Translations under genes and position numbers: made by a program
From: an uncultured Fusobacterium sp.
GTDB lineage: Bacteria > Fusobacteriota > Fusobacteriia > Fusobacteriales > Fusobacteriaceae
Length of the DNA: 20,546 bases
Assembly: GCF_905200055.1 (NCBI RefSeq)
Contig: NZ_CAJKIS010000044.1
Coordinates: forward strand, 1 to 20,546
Reading direction: 5' to 3'
The notes under the pieces: model-generated
What the model was told of the DNA's origin: nothing
Databases searched by the model: none
What the model saw: only the letters and a program-made list of their open reading frames with translations
Shown: piece by piece, positions 1 through 6,298 of the stretch
Layout: every line of letters begins with the position of its first letter
How positions within the stretch are numbered: position 1 is the first letter of the stretch

Positions 1-60
1 TTCATCTCCCACCTAAAGAGGAGGGAGTCTTCTTGGAGTTTTAAGATAAAAATCTTCTCC
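1..60. repeat. Two hairpins at the window edge; possible end of an IS200/IS605-type element
   Basis: On the plus strand bases 6-27 fold into a 9-bp stem with one A-A mismatch (CTCCCACC arm against GGAGGGAG, loop about 4 nt). A second small stem follows (43-47 with 52-56). No ORF covers this stretch. The first hairpin, followed by GTCTTC, resembles the structured right ends and omega-RNA tails found downstream of tnpB genes in IS200/IS605 elements of AT-rich anaerobes. That resemblance comes from memory, and the transposase would lie outside the window. It could equally be an ordinary intergenic structure. Confidence 0.3.
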
Positions 61-65
61 TCAAT

Positions 66-109
66 AAAAAAACTGTACCAATATCCTAAAACAAGATACC
101 GGCACAGTT
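66..109 (-). terminator. Intrinsic terminator of fabG
   Basis: Read on the minus strand, bases 109-95 pair with 85-71 to form a 15-bp stem (several G-U pairs, no mismatch) around a 9-nt loop, followed directly by a run of T. It begins 14 nt after the fabG stop codon, so fabG transcription should end here. Confidence 0.85.
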
Positions 110-122
110 AAATTCAATATTA

Positions 123-845
123 TTAGATTACTAATCCTCCACCAACTTCAAGAACTTGTCCTGTAATGTATGATGCTTCATCACTAGCTAAGAATAGTAT
201 TGCATTTGCTACGTCTTCAGCAGTTCCAAATCTTTTTAGAGGTGTTCTTTCCATCATTCCAGCAACTACACTTTCAGAAAGTACAGCTGTCATTGGACTT
301 TCAATAAATCCAGGTGCTACACAGTTAGCTCTGATAGCTCCTCTTCTAGCAAGTTCTTTTGACCAAGTTTTAGTCATTGAAATTACTCCACCTTTTGTTG
401 CTGAGTAGTTTGTTTGAGCAAGGTTTCCATAAATTCCTACTACTGATGAAAGAGTTACTATTGATCCTTTTTTATTTTTTGACATAACTGGAGCAACTGC
501 TTGAGTCATGTTAAATACTCCTTTTAAGTTTACATCTATAACTGCATCCCATTGATCTTCAGTCATTCTTTGTAATAGAGCATCTTTTGTGATTCCAGCA
601 TTGTTAATAAGAATATCTATTTTTCCATATTCTGCTACTATTTTAGCTATAAATTCTTTTATAGCTGGTCTATCTGTTACATTTAAAATTTCATGTCTTA
701 CATTTGCTTGAGTGTATTCAGCTTCACCCATATCACAAGAGATTACCATTTCTGCTCCTTCAGCAGCAAATTTTTCAACAACAGCTCTTCCTATTCCTCT
801 TGCACTTCCTGTAACTAATGCTATTTTTCCTTTTAATCTATCCAC
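123..845 (-). CDS. fabG: 3-oxoacyl-[acyl-carrier-protein] reductase FabG
   Basis: A 240-aa short-chain dehydrogenase/reductase that reduces 3-oxoacyl-ACP with NADPH in the type II fatty acid elongation cycle in the cytoplasm. Seen: the Rossmann dinucleotide motif TGSARGIG at 12-19, NNAG at 81-84, and an active site of N106, S134, Y147 and K151, with the same spacing as E. coli FabG. The length is normal for the family. The start is GTG at 845, preceded by AAGGAGG (854-860) with 8-nt spacing; no ATG fits better. The gene stands alone, with its own consensus promoter and terminator, rather than in a fab cluster. Other SDR reductases share these motifs, so acyl-ACP as substrate is a family-level inference, but overall similarity to FabG is high. 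Confidence 0.88.
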   Translation of the reverse strand: MDRLKGKIALVTGSARGIGRAVVEKFAAEGAEMVISCDMGEAEYTQANVRHEILNVTDRPAIKEFIAKIVAEYGKIDILINNAGITKDALLQRMTEDQWDAVIDVNLKGVFNMTQAVAPVMSKNKKGSIVTLSSVVGIYGNLAQTNYSATKGGVISMTKTWSKELARRGAIRANCVAPGFIESPMTAVLSESVVAGMMERTPLKRFGTAEDVANAILFLASDEASYITGQVLEVGGGLVI

Positions 846-915
846 TATATTTTCCTCCTTAATTTCCTTTTTCCATCATATTAAAAAAGTCAAATATTTT
901 TTAATACTTACATAA

Positions 916-944
916 AGTATAATTTTTTTTTCATAAAAAGTCAA
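916..944 (-). promoter_or_regulatory. Promoter of fabG
   Basis: On the minus strand there is TTGACT (939-944), a 17-nt spacer containing a run of nine A, then TATACT (916-921). This is a near-consensus sigma-70-type promoter about 70 nt upstream of the GTG start. A second TTGACTTTTT copy lies at about 885-894 on the minus strand, within the predicted leader; its meaning is unknown. Confidence 0.75.
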
Positions 945-1045
945 TAAGAACATTAGTTATAATACACTTCTATACCTATTTATTTATACTTTTTCCTATA
1001 AAATATTAGATTAACTTATTTTATAAATTACACTAAATATATTTG

Positions 1046-1074
1046 TTGTATAGATTTTAGATTTATTGTAAAAT
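1046..1074 (+). promoter_or_regulatory. Probable promoter of the MORN lipoprotein gene
   Basis: TTGTAT (1046-1051), 17-nt spacer, TAAAAT (1069-1074), placed about 34 nt before the start codon. An alternative -10 box TATACT sits at 1074-1079 but has a poorer -35 partner. In DNA this AT-rich, such matches arise by chance, so support is moderate. Confidence 0.45.
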
Positions 1075-1107
1075 ATACTTGATGTTTATTAACGTGGAGG
1101 TTCATAC

Positions 1108-1758
1108 ATGAAAATTCTTATATTACTTTTCTCTATTTTTGTCATGGGATGTAGTAATGGAGCTATAAAAAAAACATATTATGATAACGGAAAAATTGAA
1201 TCTAAAATTCAATATAAAGATGGAAAAAAAGCTGGTAAAATGACTAGTTACTTTTTAAATGGGAAAAAAGCTGTTAAAGGTACGTTTACTGATGATAAAA
1301 GAGATAAAAAGTGGACTTTTTATAATGAAAAAACTGGAAAAATTGAAAGTATAGAAAATTATGTACTAGGAGTATTACAAGGGGAGCAATTTTACTATCA
1401 TGAAAATGGAAAACTTAAAGTAAAAGGACACTATGAAAATGGAATTAGAAGTGGTTTCTGGGAAAAATATGATGAAGATGGAAATTTAGAAGTACAAAAT
1501 ATCTTTCTTGATGGAGAAAATCTTATAAGTGTTGCTGTCTACCAAAAAAATTCTGTACTTTTATGTAGAGGTAGTGTAGTTGATCAAATGCGTCAAGGTA
1601 AATGGGAGTATTTCGATAGTAAAGGTAGGTTACTATATACTGTTAACTATGAGAATGGAATTAGAAATGGAGAATGGGAAGCTTTTGAAAGAGATGGTTC
1701 TCTTCTAATGAGTGGAAAATATAGAGATGGAAAAATTATAGGAATCGATTTTGAATAA
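1108..1758 (+). CDS. MORN-repeat (YwqK-like) lipoprotein
   Basis: A 216-aa predicted lipoprotein. Residues 1-14 form a short signal peptide ending in a lipobox (V12-M-G-C15), so lipidation at Cys15 and anchoring in the envelope are expected. The rest is about seven tandem MORN_2-type units, each a Tyr/Phe-rich strand, then a D/N-G-x-L/K turn and G-x-W/F, for example YYDNG near 24, YYHENG near 97 and YFDSKG near 168. These build a beta-hairpin ladder. Families with this repeat are often labelled 'YwqK antitoxin', but no toxin gene is adjacent and a lipobox argues against a cytoplasmic antitoxin. The start ATG follows GGAGG (1095-1099). It is a monocistronic unit between divergent fabG and a bidirectional terminator. 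The biochemical role is unknown. Confidence 0.72.
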   Translation: MKILILLFSIFVMGCSNGAIKKTYYDNGKIESKIQYKDGKKAGKMTSYFLNGKKAVKGTFTDDKRDKKWTFYNEKTGKIESIENYVLGVLQGEQFYYHENGKLKVKGHYENGIRSGFWEKYDEDGNLEVQNIFLDGENLISVAVYQKNSVLLCRGSVVDQMRQGKWEYFDSKGRLLYTVNYENGIRNGEWEAFERDGSLLMSGKYRDGKIIGIDFE

Positions 1759-1764
1759 ATACCT

Positions 1765-1802
1765 AAAAAAGCTATGTAGAGAATTTATCTACATAGCTTT
1801 TT
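1765..1802. terminator. Bidirectional terminator between two convergent genes
   Basis: Bases 1766-1780 pair with 1788-1802 in a perfect stem around a 7-nt loop. The A run on the left arm and T run on the right arm give a U-tail in both directions. It sits 6 nt after the MORN gene stop and 3 nt after the stop of the convergent acetyltransferase gene, so it serves both. Confidence 0.85.
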
Positions 1803-1805
1803 AAA

Positions 1806-2261
1806 TTAAATAAAATATTCCATCTCATTGTCTTTTTCTATAAAACCAAGAGACCTATATATATTTTTTCCTGCTTCACTAGAGTTTAGCCACAACCTCT
1901 TTATAGAGTTATTCTTTGAAAACTCTATAATCTCCTTTACAAGCTTTGTTGCTAACCCTTTTTTTCTACTATTTAAGCTAGTATAAACATTCAATATATA
2001 CCCCTCTACTCCAACTGGATTTTCATAGTAGGGTATTCTACAAAAAGTGCACATTGAAGCTACTGCAACTATTTTTTCTTCAATCTCTATAAACCAACAG
2101 TAAAGATCTTTTTTTATGTGTTGAAGGTAATACTGTTTAGTTTCCCAAATCAGTTCCTCTATATTGTCCTTCTCTTTTATCTCTCCAAGTTCTTTAAAAA
2201 GTTCCATTCTCAACTTTATAAACTCTTCTACGTTTTTTTCAGAACCTAAAACTATTTTCAT
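1806..2261 (-). CDS. GNAT-family N-acetyltransferase
   Basis: A 151-aa single-domain GNAT protein, expected to move an acetyl group from acetyl-CoA to an amine on a small molecule or protein. Seen: the strand before motif A (IVAVASM at 64-70), NVYT at 91-94, the acetyl-CoA pyrophosphate loop R99-K-K-G102-L-A104, and the C-terminal motif with Y135 and LGF at 138-140. Length is typical. The start ATG is preceded by AAAGGAAG at good spacing. It lies 20 nt downstream of the FMN enzyme gene on the same strand and is probably its operon partner, ending at the shared terminator. Substrate cannot be read from sequence; the family is highly diverse. Confidence 0.75.
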   Translation of the reverse strand: MKIVLGSEKNVEEFIKLRMELFKELGEIKEKDNIEELIWETKQYYLQHIKKDLYCWFIEIEEKIVAVASMCTFCRIPYYENPVGVEGYILNVYTSLNSRKKGLATKLVKEIIEFSKNNSIKRLWLNSSEAGKNIYRSLGFIEKDNEMEYFI

Positions 2262-2281
2262 AAAGTCTTCCTTTCTCTACT

Positions 2282-3298
2282 TTATTTAACTATTATTCTC
2301 TTTTCTACACTGTTAGCATCAGCAGTTCCTGTAAGGATCATAGCTTGATTTAATTGATTTCTAAGAGTATCAAAGATAGTTTTTACTCCCTCTTCTCTTC
2401 CACCAATAGATCCCCAAATAAGAGGTCTTCCTACTAATACTCCCTTTGCTCCTAAAGCTAAGTATTTAAGAATATCTACACCCTCTCTTACTGACCCATC
2501 TACTAATACATTAATTTTATCTCCAACTGCCTCTACAATCTCTTCTAATACATCACAAGGAGCTAAAGTTTCAGCTAGAACTCTTCCTCCATGATTAGAA
2601 ACTACTATTGTATTAACTCCAGCTTCTGCACAAAATTTTGCCTCATCTACACTTAAAATTCCTTTTACTATAAATGGAAGCTTAGTAGAATTAACAAGTT
2701 CTTTTAAATCTTCAAAAGATTTAGGTCCAACTGGTTGTCCAAAAAGCTTCATTGTTACAAGTCCAGCACCATCGACATCTACTCCCACTGCTATTGCTCC
2801 AGCTTCCTCTGCCATTCTTATTCTCTTAATAATCTCTTCATTGCTTCTTGGCTTTATTATAGCAATTCCTATTCCATTATTTTCTTTAAGAGCTTTTAAT
2901 CCAGCTTCATAACAAGTAGGATCTCCTGTATCTCCTATCATTCCTATTGTTCCTGCAGCTATAGCTCCTTTTATAACATCATGGCAGTATTCTTCCTCTG
3001 TAACTCCTCCTCCCATATTAAATTTAGTTCCTGTTATAGGAGCACCTAAACATGGAAATGATAACTCTTTTCCAAAAAGTTCAATGTTCATTTTAGGCTC
3101 AGTTACATTATGAAGTGTTCTCATAACTACCTTAATATTTTTTAATTTTAAATATGATATTTTAAATGATTCTCCTGTCCCAGTTCCACCCATTCCAGGT
3201 ACTTTCCCGGAACAAAAGACTCCATCACAAATTTTACAAACATTGCAAAAACCTTTCATTTTTTCTCTCGCATTTTCTCTTACTTCTTTTATATCCAT
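2282..3298 (-). CDS. FMN-dependent alpha-hydroxy-acid oxidizing enzyme with N-terminal Cys cluster
   Basis: A 338-aa TIM-barrel flavoprotein of the lactate oxidase / glycolate oxidase / L-lactate dehydrogenase superfamily. Seen: K212 in the VKGI strand, the catalytic signature SNHGGR with H236 and R239, an FMN-phosphate region (LVDGS at 265-269, GVLVGRP at 286-292), and D174. Unusual: the N-terminus carries four cysteines (C18, C21, C24, C29) followed by a glycine-rich stretch, where standard members have the active-site Tyr motif. I cannot place the usual substrate-contacting tyrosines, so lactate as substrate is not safe. The Cys set could bind a metal or Fe-S cluster (inference). The start ATG has a strong AAGGGGG site. 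It is probably transcribed with the downstream GNAT gene from a TTGACA promoter covered by a palindrome. Confidence 0.72.
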   Translation of the reverse strand: MDIKEVRENAREKMKGFCNVCKICDGVFCSGKVPGMGGTGTGESFKISYLKLKNIKVVMRTLHNVTEPKMNIELFGKELSFPCLGAPITGTKFNMGGGVTEEEYCHDVIKGAIAAGTIGMIGDTGDPTCYEAGLKALKENNGIGIAIIKPRSNEEIIKRIRMAEEAGAIAVGVDVDGAGLVTMKLFGQPVGPKSFEDLKELVNSTKLPFIVKGILSVDEAKFCAEAGVNTIVVSNHGGRVLAETLAPCDVLEEIVEAVGDKINVLVDGSVREGVDILKYLALGAKGVLVGRPLIWGSIGGREEGVKTIFDTLRNQLNQAMILTGTADANSVEKRIIVK

Positions 3299-3340
3299 AT
3301 TAAAACCCCCTTATAATTCTTAATTTTACATCTTTCTTTT

Positions 3341-3370
3341 ATATTACTACTATTTGCTAGTTATTGTCAA
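3341..3370 (-). promoter_or_regulatory. Promoter of the FMN enzyme - acetyltransferase operon
   Basis: On the minus strand: perfect -35 TTGACA (3365-3370), 18-nt spacer, -10 TAATAT (3341-3346), about 45 nt upstream of the start codon. The -35 box lies inside the palindrome at 3354-3380. Confidence 0.7.
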
Positions 3371-3380
3371 TTACTAGCAA
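3354..3380. promoter_or_regulatory. 27-bp palindromic operator candidate over the -35 box
   Basis: The sequence is an inverted repeat with outer arms TTGCTAGT / ACTAGCAA (8 bp, perfect) and inner arms ATTG / CAAT. Only positions 9, 14 and 19 of 27 break the symmetry. It covers the -35 element of the FMN enzyme promoter, the classic position for a repressor dimer. The cognate regulator is not in the window and the site is not one I can assign to a known family. It is about 70 bp from the divergent ptsH promoter. Confidence 0.6.
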
Positions 3381-3448
3381 AATTTAAAAATATTTTGCTT
3401 TTTATTGAGAAAAAGATATTGACAAAAGCTCTAAAATAAAGTACGCTA

Positions 3449-3477
3449 TTGATAAGATAAGCATAATTTAATATAAT
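3449..3477 (+). promoter_or_regulatory. Promoter of ptsH
   Basis: TTGATA (3449-3454), 17-nt spacer, perfect TATAAT (3472-3477). A second -35-like TTGACA lies at 3419-3424 but has only a poor -10 (TACGCT) at proper spacing. The main promoter implies a very short leader, about 20 nt before the ATG. Confidence 0.65.
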
Positions 3478-3505
3478 TATTTTAGATAAGAGGGTGGAAA
3501 GAAAC

Positions 3506-3769
3506 ATGGCAAGTAAAACTGTTGAAATCAAAAATGAAACTGGACTTCATACAAGACCAGGAAATGAATTTGTAAGTCTAGCAAAAACTTTTAATTCTCA
3601 AATTGAAGTAGAAAATGAAGCTGGAAAAAGAGTTAAAGGAACTTCTCTTTTAAAATTACTTTCTCTAGGAGTAAAAAAAGGTACTAAAATAACTGTATAC
3701 GCTGAAGGAGACGACGCTGATACAGCTGTAGAACAATTAGCTCACCTTCTTGAAAATTTAAAAGACTAG
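3506..3769 (+). CDS. ptsH: Phosphocarrier protein HPr
   Basis: An 87-aa HPr, the small cytoplasmic protein that carries phosphate from Enzyme I to the sugar-specific EIIA proteins of the PTS. Seen: the active-site signature GLHTRPG with His15 in the canonical position, and the second helix region KGTSLLKLLSLGV, where Ser47 (or Thr46) corresponds to the regulatory Ser46 of Firmicutes HPr. I chose ATG 3506 over the in-frame GTG at 3494 because AGGGTGG (3491-3497) then acts as the ribosome site and His falls at residue 15; the GTG lies inside that site. It has its own promoter and is followed by a terminator hairpin before ptsI. Whether it is serine-phosphorylated depends on an HPr kinase not seen here. 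Confidence 0.93.
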   Translation: MASKTVEIKNETGLHTRPGNEFVSLAKTFNSQIEVENEAGKRVKGTSLLKLLSLGVKKGTKITVYAEGDDADTAVEQLAHLLENLKD

Positions 3770-3779
3770 ATTTAATTTT

Positions 3780-3813
3780 AATAGGGGGTACTATACAGTA
3801 CCCTCTATTTTTT
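3780..3813 (+). terminator. Terminator/attenuator between ptsH and ptsI
   Basis: Bases 3780-3792 pair with 3797-3809 as a 13-bp stem (one G-U pair) with loop ATAC, running into six T. It starts 10 nt after the ptsH stop and ends about 36 nt before ptsI. I see no promoter in the remaining gap, so partial read-through probably feeds ptsI, giving more HPr than Enzyme I. Confidence 0.82.
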
Positions 3814-3849
3814 AGTCAATTACAGTTATTAAAAAATTATGAAAGGGAA

Positions 3850-5589
3850 ATGGTAAGTGAAATGAGTAAAAAAATTAAGGGTATTGAGGCATCACCAGGT
3901 ATTGCTATTGGGAAAATATTTTTATATCAAGAGCAAGAACTTGTAATAAAAACTGAAAAAGTTGGAAATACTGATAATGAAAAAGAAAGATTACTTGAAG
4001 GTAGAGAAAAATCTAAAGAACAGCTTTTAAAAATAAGAGAAAAAACTGCTGAAAAATTAGGAGAAGATAAAGCTGCTATATTTGATGGACATATTACTCT
4101 TCTTGAAGATGAAGATCTTTTTGACGAAGTTACTGAAATAATTGAAGATGAAAATATCTGTGCTGAAGCAGCTCTTCAAATGGGAATTGATGAGTATTGT
4201 GAAATGCTAGCTAACCTTGAAGATGAATATTTAAGAGAGAGAGCTGCCGACCTTAAAGATATTGGAAAAAGATGGCTTTATAACACTGCTGGAATTGAAA
4301 TAATCGATTTAAGTTCACTTCCTGCAAATACAATTATTGCTGCAAAAGACTTAACTCCTTCTGATACTGCTCAAATTGACTTAAACAATGTTGTAGCATT
4401 TATTACTGAAGTTGGAGGAAAAACTGCACACTCTTCTATTATGGCTAGATCTCTAGAACTTCCTGCTATTGTAGGTACTGGAAATATTTGTTCTCTTGTA
4501 AAAAGTGGAGATACAGTTATAGTTGATGCTTTAAAAGGTGATATTATAATTAATCCTACAGAGGAAGAGATAGGAAAATATGAAGAAAAAAGAAATAATT
4601 TCTTTGCTGAAAAAGAACTTTTAAAACAATTAAAAGATAAAGAAGCTATATCACTAGATGGAACTAAAGTTGGTACTTGGGCAAATATTGGATCTCCTAA
4701 AGATGTAGATGGAGTTTTAAGAAATGGTGCTACAGGTATTGGATTATATAGAACAGAATTTTTATTTATGAATAATGACAGATTCCCAACTGAAGATGAG
4801 CAATTTGAAGCATACAAAACTGTTGCTGAAAGAATGGAAGGAAAACCTGTTACAATAAGAACTATGGATATTGGTGGAGATAAATCTCTTCCATATATGC
4901 AACTTCCAAAAGAAGAAAATCCTTTCCTAGGTTGGAGAGCTATCAGAGTTTGTCTTGATAGAACAGAAATTTTAAAAACACAATTTAGAGCATTATTAAG
5001 AGCATCTGCTTTTGGATACATAAAGATTATGCTACCTATGATTATGGATATAACAGAAATCAGAAGAGCTAGAGCTATTCTTGAAGAATGTAAAGCTGAG
5101 TTACAAACTGAAGGAGCTAAGTTTGATGAAAATATAGCTCTTGGTATCATGGTTGAAACTCCTGCAGTAGCTTTTAGAGCAAGAAGCTTTGCTGAAGAAG
5201 TAGATTTCTTCTCAATAGGAACAAATGATTTAACTCAATATACATTAGCTGTAGATAGAGGAAATGAACATATTTCTAAACTATATAATACTTATAATCC
5301 TGGAGTTTTAGAAGCTATTAGACTTGCAATTAAAGGAGCTCATGAAGCTGGAATAACTATTTCTATGTGTGGAGAGTTTGCAGGAGATGAAAATGCAACT
5401 GCTGTTCTATTTGGAATGGGATTAGATGCATTCTCAATGTCTGCTATATCAGTTCCAAAAATAAAGAAAAATCTAATGACATTAGATAAAAAGAAATGTG
5501 AAGAGTTAGTTGATACTATTATGAAACTTAGAACATCTGAAGAGATTTTAGAAGTTGTAAAAAAATTCAATAAAGAAAATATGAGATAA
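3850..5589 (+). CDS. ptsI: Phosphoenolpyruvate-protein phosphotransferase (PTS Enzyme I)
   Basis: A 579-aa Enzyme I that autophosphorylates from PEP and passes the phosphate to HPr, the first step of PTS sugar uptake. Seen, in this numbering: ASPGIAIG at 14-21; the phosphohistidine motif GGKTAHSSIMARS with active His194; PEP-binding region GLYRTEFLF at 298-306; TMDIGGDK at 338-345; GTNDLTQY at 457-464; and the C-terminal active Cys507 in MCGEFAGDE. It aligns along its whole length with E. coli PtsI. The start is uncertain: ATG 3850 lies only 2-3 nt after AAAGGG, while in-frame ATG 3862 gives 575 aa, exactly the E. coli length, but with 14-nt spacing. It lies 80 nt behind ptsH, past a terminator. 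Confidence 0.94.
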   Translation: MVSEMSKKIKGIEASPGIAIGKIFLYQEQELVIKTEKVGNTDNEKERLLEGREKSKEQLLKIREKTAEKLGEDKAAIFDGHITLLEDEDLFDEVTEIIEDENICAEAALQMGIDEYCEMLANLEDEYLRERAADLKDIGKRWLYNTAGIEIIDLSSLPANTIIAAKDLTPSDTAQIDLNNVVAFITEVGGKTAHSSIMARSLELPAIVGTGNICSLVKSGDTVIVDALKGDIIINPTEEEIGKYEEKRNNFFAEKELLKQLKDKEAISLDGTKVGTWANIGSPKDVDGVLRNGATGIGLYRTEFLFMNNDRFPTEDEQFEAYKTVAERMEGKPVTIRTMDIGGDKSLPYMQLPKEENPFLGWRAIRVCLDRTEILKTQFRALLRASAFGYIKIMLPMIMDITEIRRARAILEECKAELQTEGAKFDENIALGIMVETPAVAFRARSFAEEVDFFSIGTNDLTQYTLAVDRGNEHISKLYNTYNPGVLEAIRLAIKGAHEAGITISMCGEFAGDENATAVLFGMGLDAFSMSAISVPKIKKNLMTLDKKKCEELVDTIMKLRTSEEILEVVKKFNKENMR

Positions 5590-5595
5590 TATTTT

Positions 5596-5633
5596 AATGC
5601 ACACATTATTTTAAATAGTGTGTGCATTTTTTT
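5596..5633 (+). terminator. Terminator of ptsI
   Basis: A stem of about 15 bp (arms AATGCACACA / TGTGTGCATT plus inner A-T pairs, one G-U) with a 4-6 nt loop, followed by seven T. It starts 6 nt after the ptsI stop. Read on the minus strand the hairpin lacks a T tail, so it should not terminate the convergent gene efficiently. Confidence 0.88.
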
Positions 5634-6123
5634 AAAAATAGAGCTCTTTCTCTTTTCTCTTCAACATTGTTTTTAAATCATTATTATAATTTTCTACTTC
5701 TTCTTTTAAGATTAAACTTACCTCGTTTATTTTTATCAAAATATCTTTTAAATCATTTTTTAGATTTATCTTTTTTTTATTTTTTTTCAAAATAAAAAGA
5801 ATCTCTTCCTCTTTTTTTAATACTGGAAGTTTAATTATCTGTAGTGAATTTGGGTATACATTTAATAACTCCTCACATCCAGAAAAAGGGAGAGAAAAAA
5901 TTAGATCAGTTCCATCTATTATTTTATCAAGTTCACTATATCTAAACTTCAAACTTTCTATTTTATTCTGATTATAAACTTTTTCAGTAATTTTTAAAAA
6001 TTCTGAAAAGCTTATCTTTCTTTTTTTTAATTCATCCTCCAAATCTCTTTCAGCATATCCTCTCATCCTTGTTAAATATTTACTGCAAAGAACCCCATTA
6101 AAAATAATAAACTTATCTTCCAT
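5632..6123 (-). CDS. Uncharacterized 163-aa protein
   Basis: I do not recognise this family. The protein is highly charged, with no signal peptide or membrane segment. The N-terminal part (1-100) looks mixed alpha/beta, with YLTRMRGYAERDLEDEL near 16-32 and a stretch that may form a small fold with DLIFSLPFSG near 73-82. The C-terminal 60 residues are Lys/Glu/Asn-rich and probably a helix or coiled coil (about 108-160). Coding is supported by length (about 490 bp without a stop in very AT-rich DNA), a single consistent frame and absence of a competing ORF. The ribosome site is weak (GGTGATC before ATG at 6123). It is convergent with ptsI and appears to stand alone. Confidence 0.55.
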   Translation of the reverse strand: MEDKFIIFNGVLCSKYLTRMRGYAERDLEDELKKRKISFSEFLKITEKVYNQNKIESLKFRYSELDKIIDGTDLIFSLPFSGCEELLNVYPNSLQIIKLPVLKKEEEILFILKKNKKKINLKNDLKDILIKINEVSLILKEEVENYNNDLKTMLKRKEKELYF

Positions 6124-6154
6124 ATGATCACCATACCTTTTTTATATTATTTTA

Positions 6155-6175
6155 GTTTTTTTCATATGAAAAAAC
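6155..6175. repeat. CATATG-centred palindrome upstream of the uncharacterized gene
   Basis: Bases 6157-6174 are an 18-bp perfect palindrome, six T, CATATG, six A, flanked by G and C. It lies about 32-52 bp before the ATG at 6123, where a regulator might bind. Homopolymer arms arise easily in AT-rich DNA, so function is uncertain. Confidence 0.3.
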
Positions 6176-6260
6176 TTCTAAAAACTATTTTTTTAGTTCT
6201 ATTACTACTTATTATAATTTATGAAATATCTTTGCATTTTCCTTTTTATTTTAACAAACT

Positions 6261-6298
6261 AAAAAGGGCTGTCTGATATTTGATTACCAAACAACCCT
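6261..6298 (-). terminator. Minus-strand terminator with no ORF in front of it
   Basis: On the minus strand bases 6298-6287 pair with 6276-6265 in a 12-bp stem with several G-U pairs and a 10-nt loop, then five T. On the plus strand there is no T tail, so it acts on minus-strand transcripts arriving from about 6300-7000, where no intact gene exists. Confidence 0.65.

Noticed and set aside
1108..1758. Toxin-antitoxin module
   Set aside because: No partner gene is adjacent, and the protein has a lipoprotein signal.
3494..3505. GTG start for ptsH giving a 91-aa HPr
   Set aside because: The GTG is inside the AGGGTGG ribosome site, and the shorter product places the active His at the canonical position 15.
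4371..5150. 259-aa ORF on the minus strand inside ptsI
   Set aside because: It is antisense to the fully conserved Enzyme I coding sequence and its translation has no recognisable motifs; it is a codon-bias shadow.
6261..6298. Hairpin considered as a terminal inverted repeat of an insertion sequence
   Set aside because: I found no matching inverted copy at the other end of the gap and no transposase motif; on the minus strand it has the form of an ordinary U-tailed terminator.
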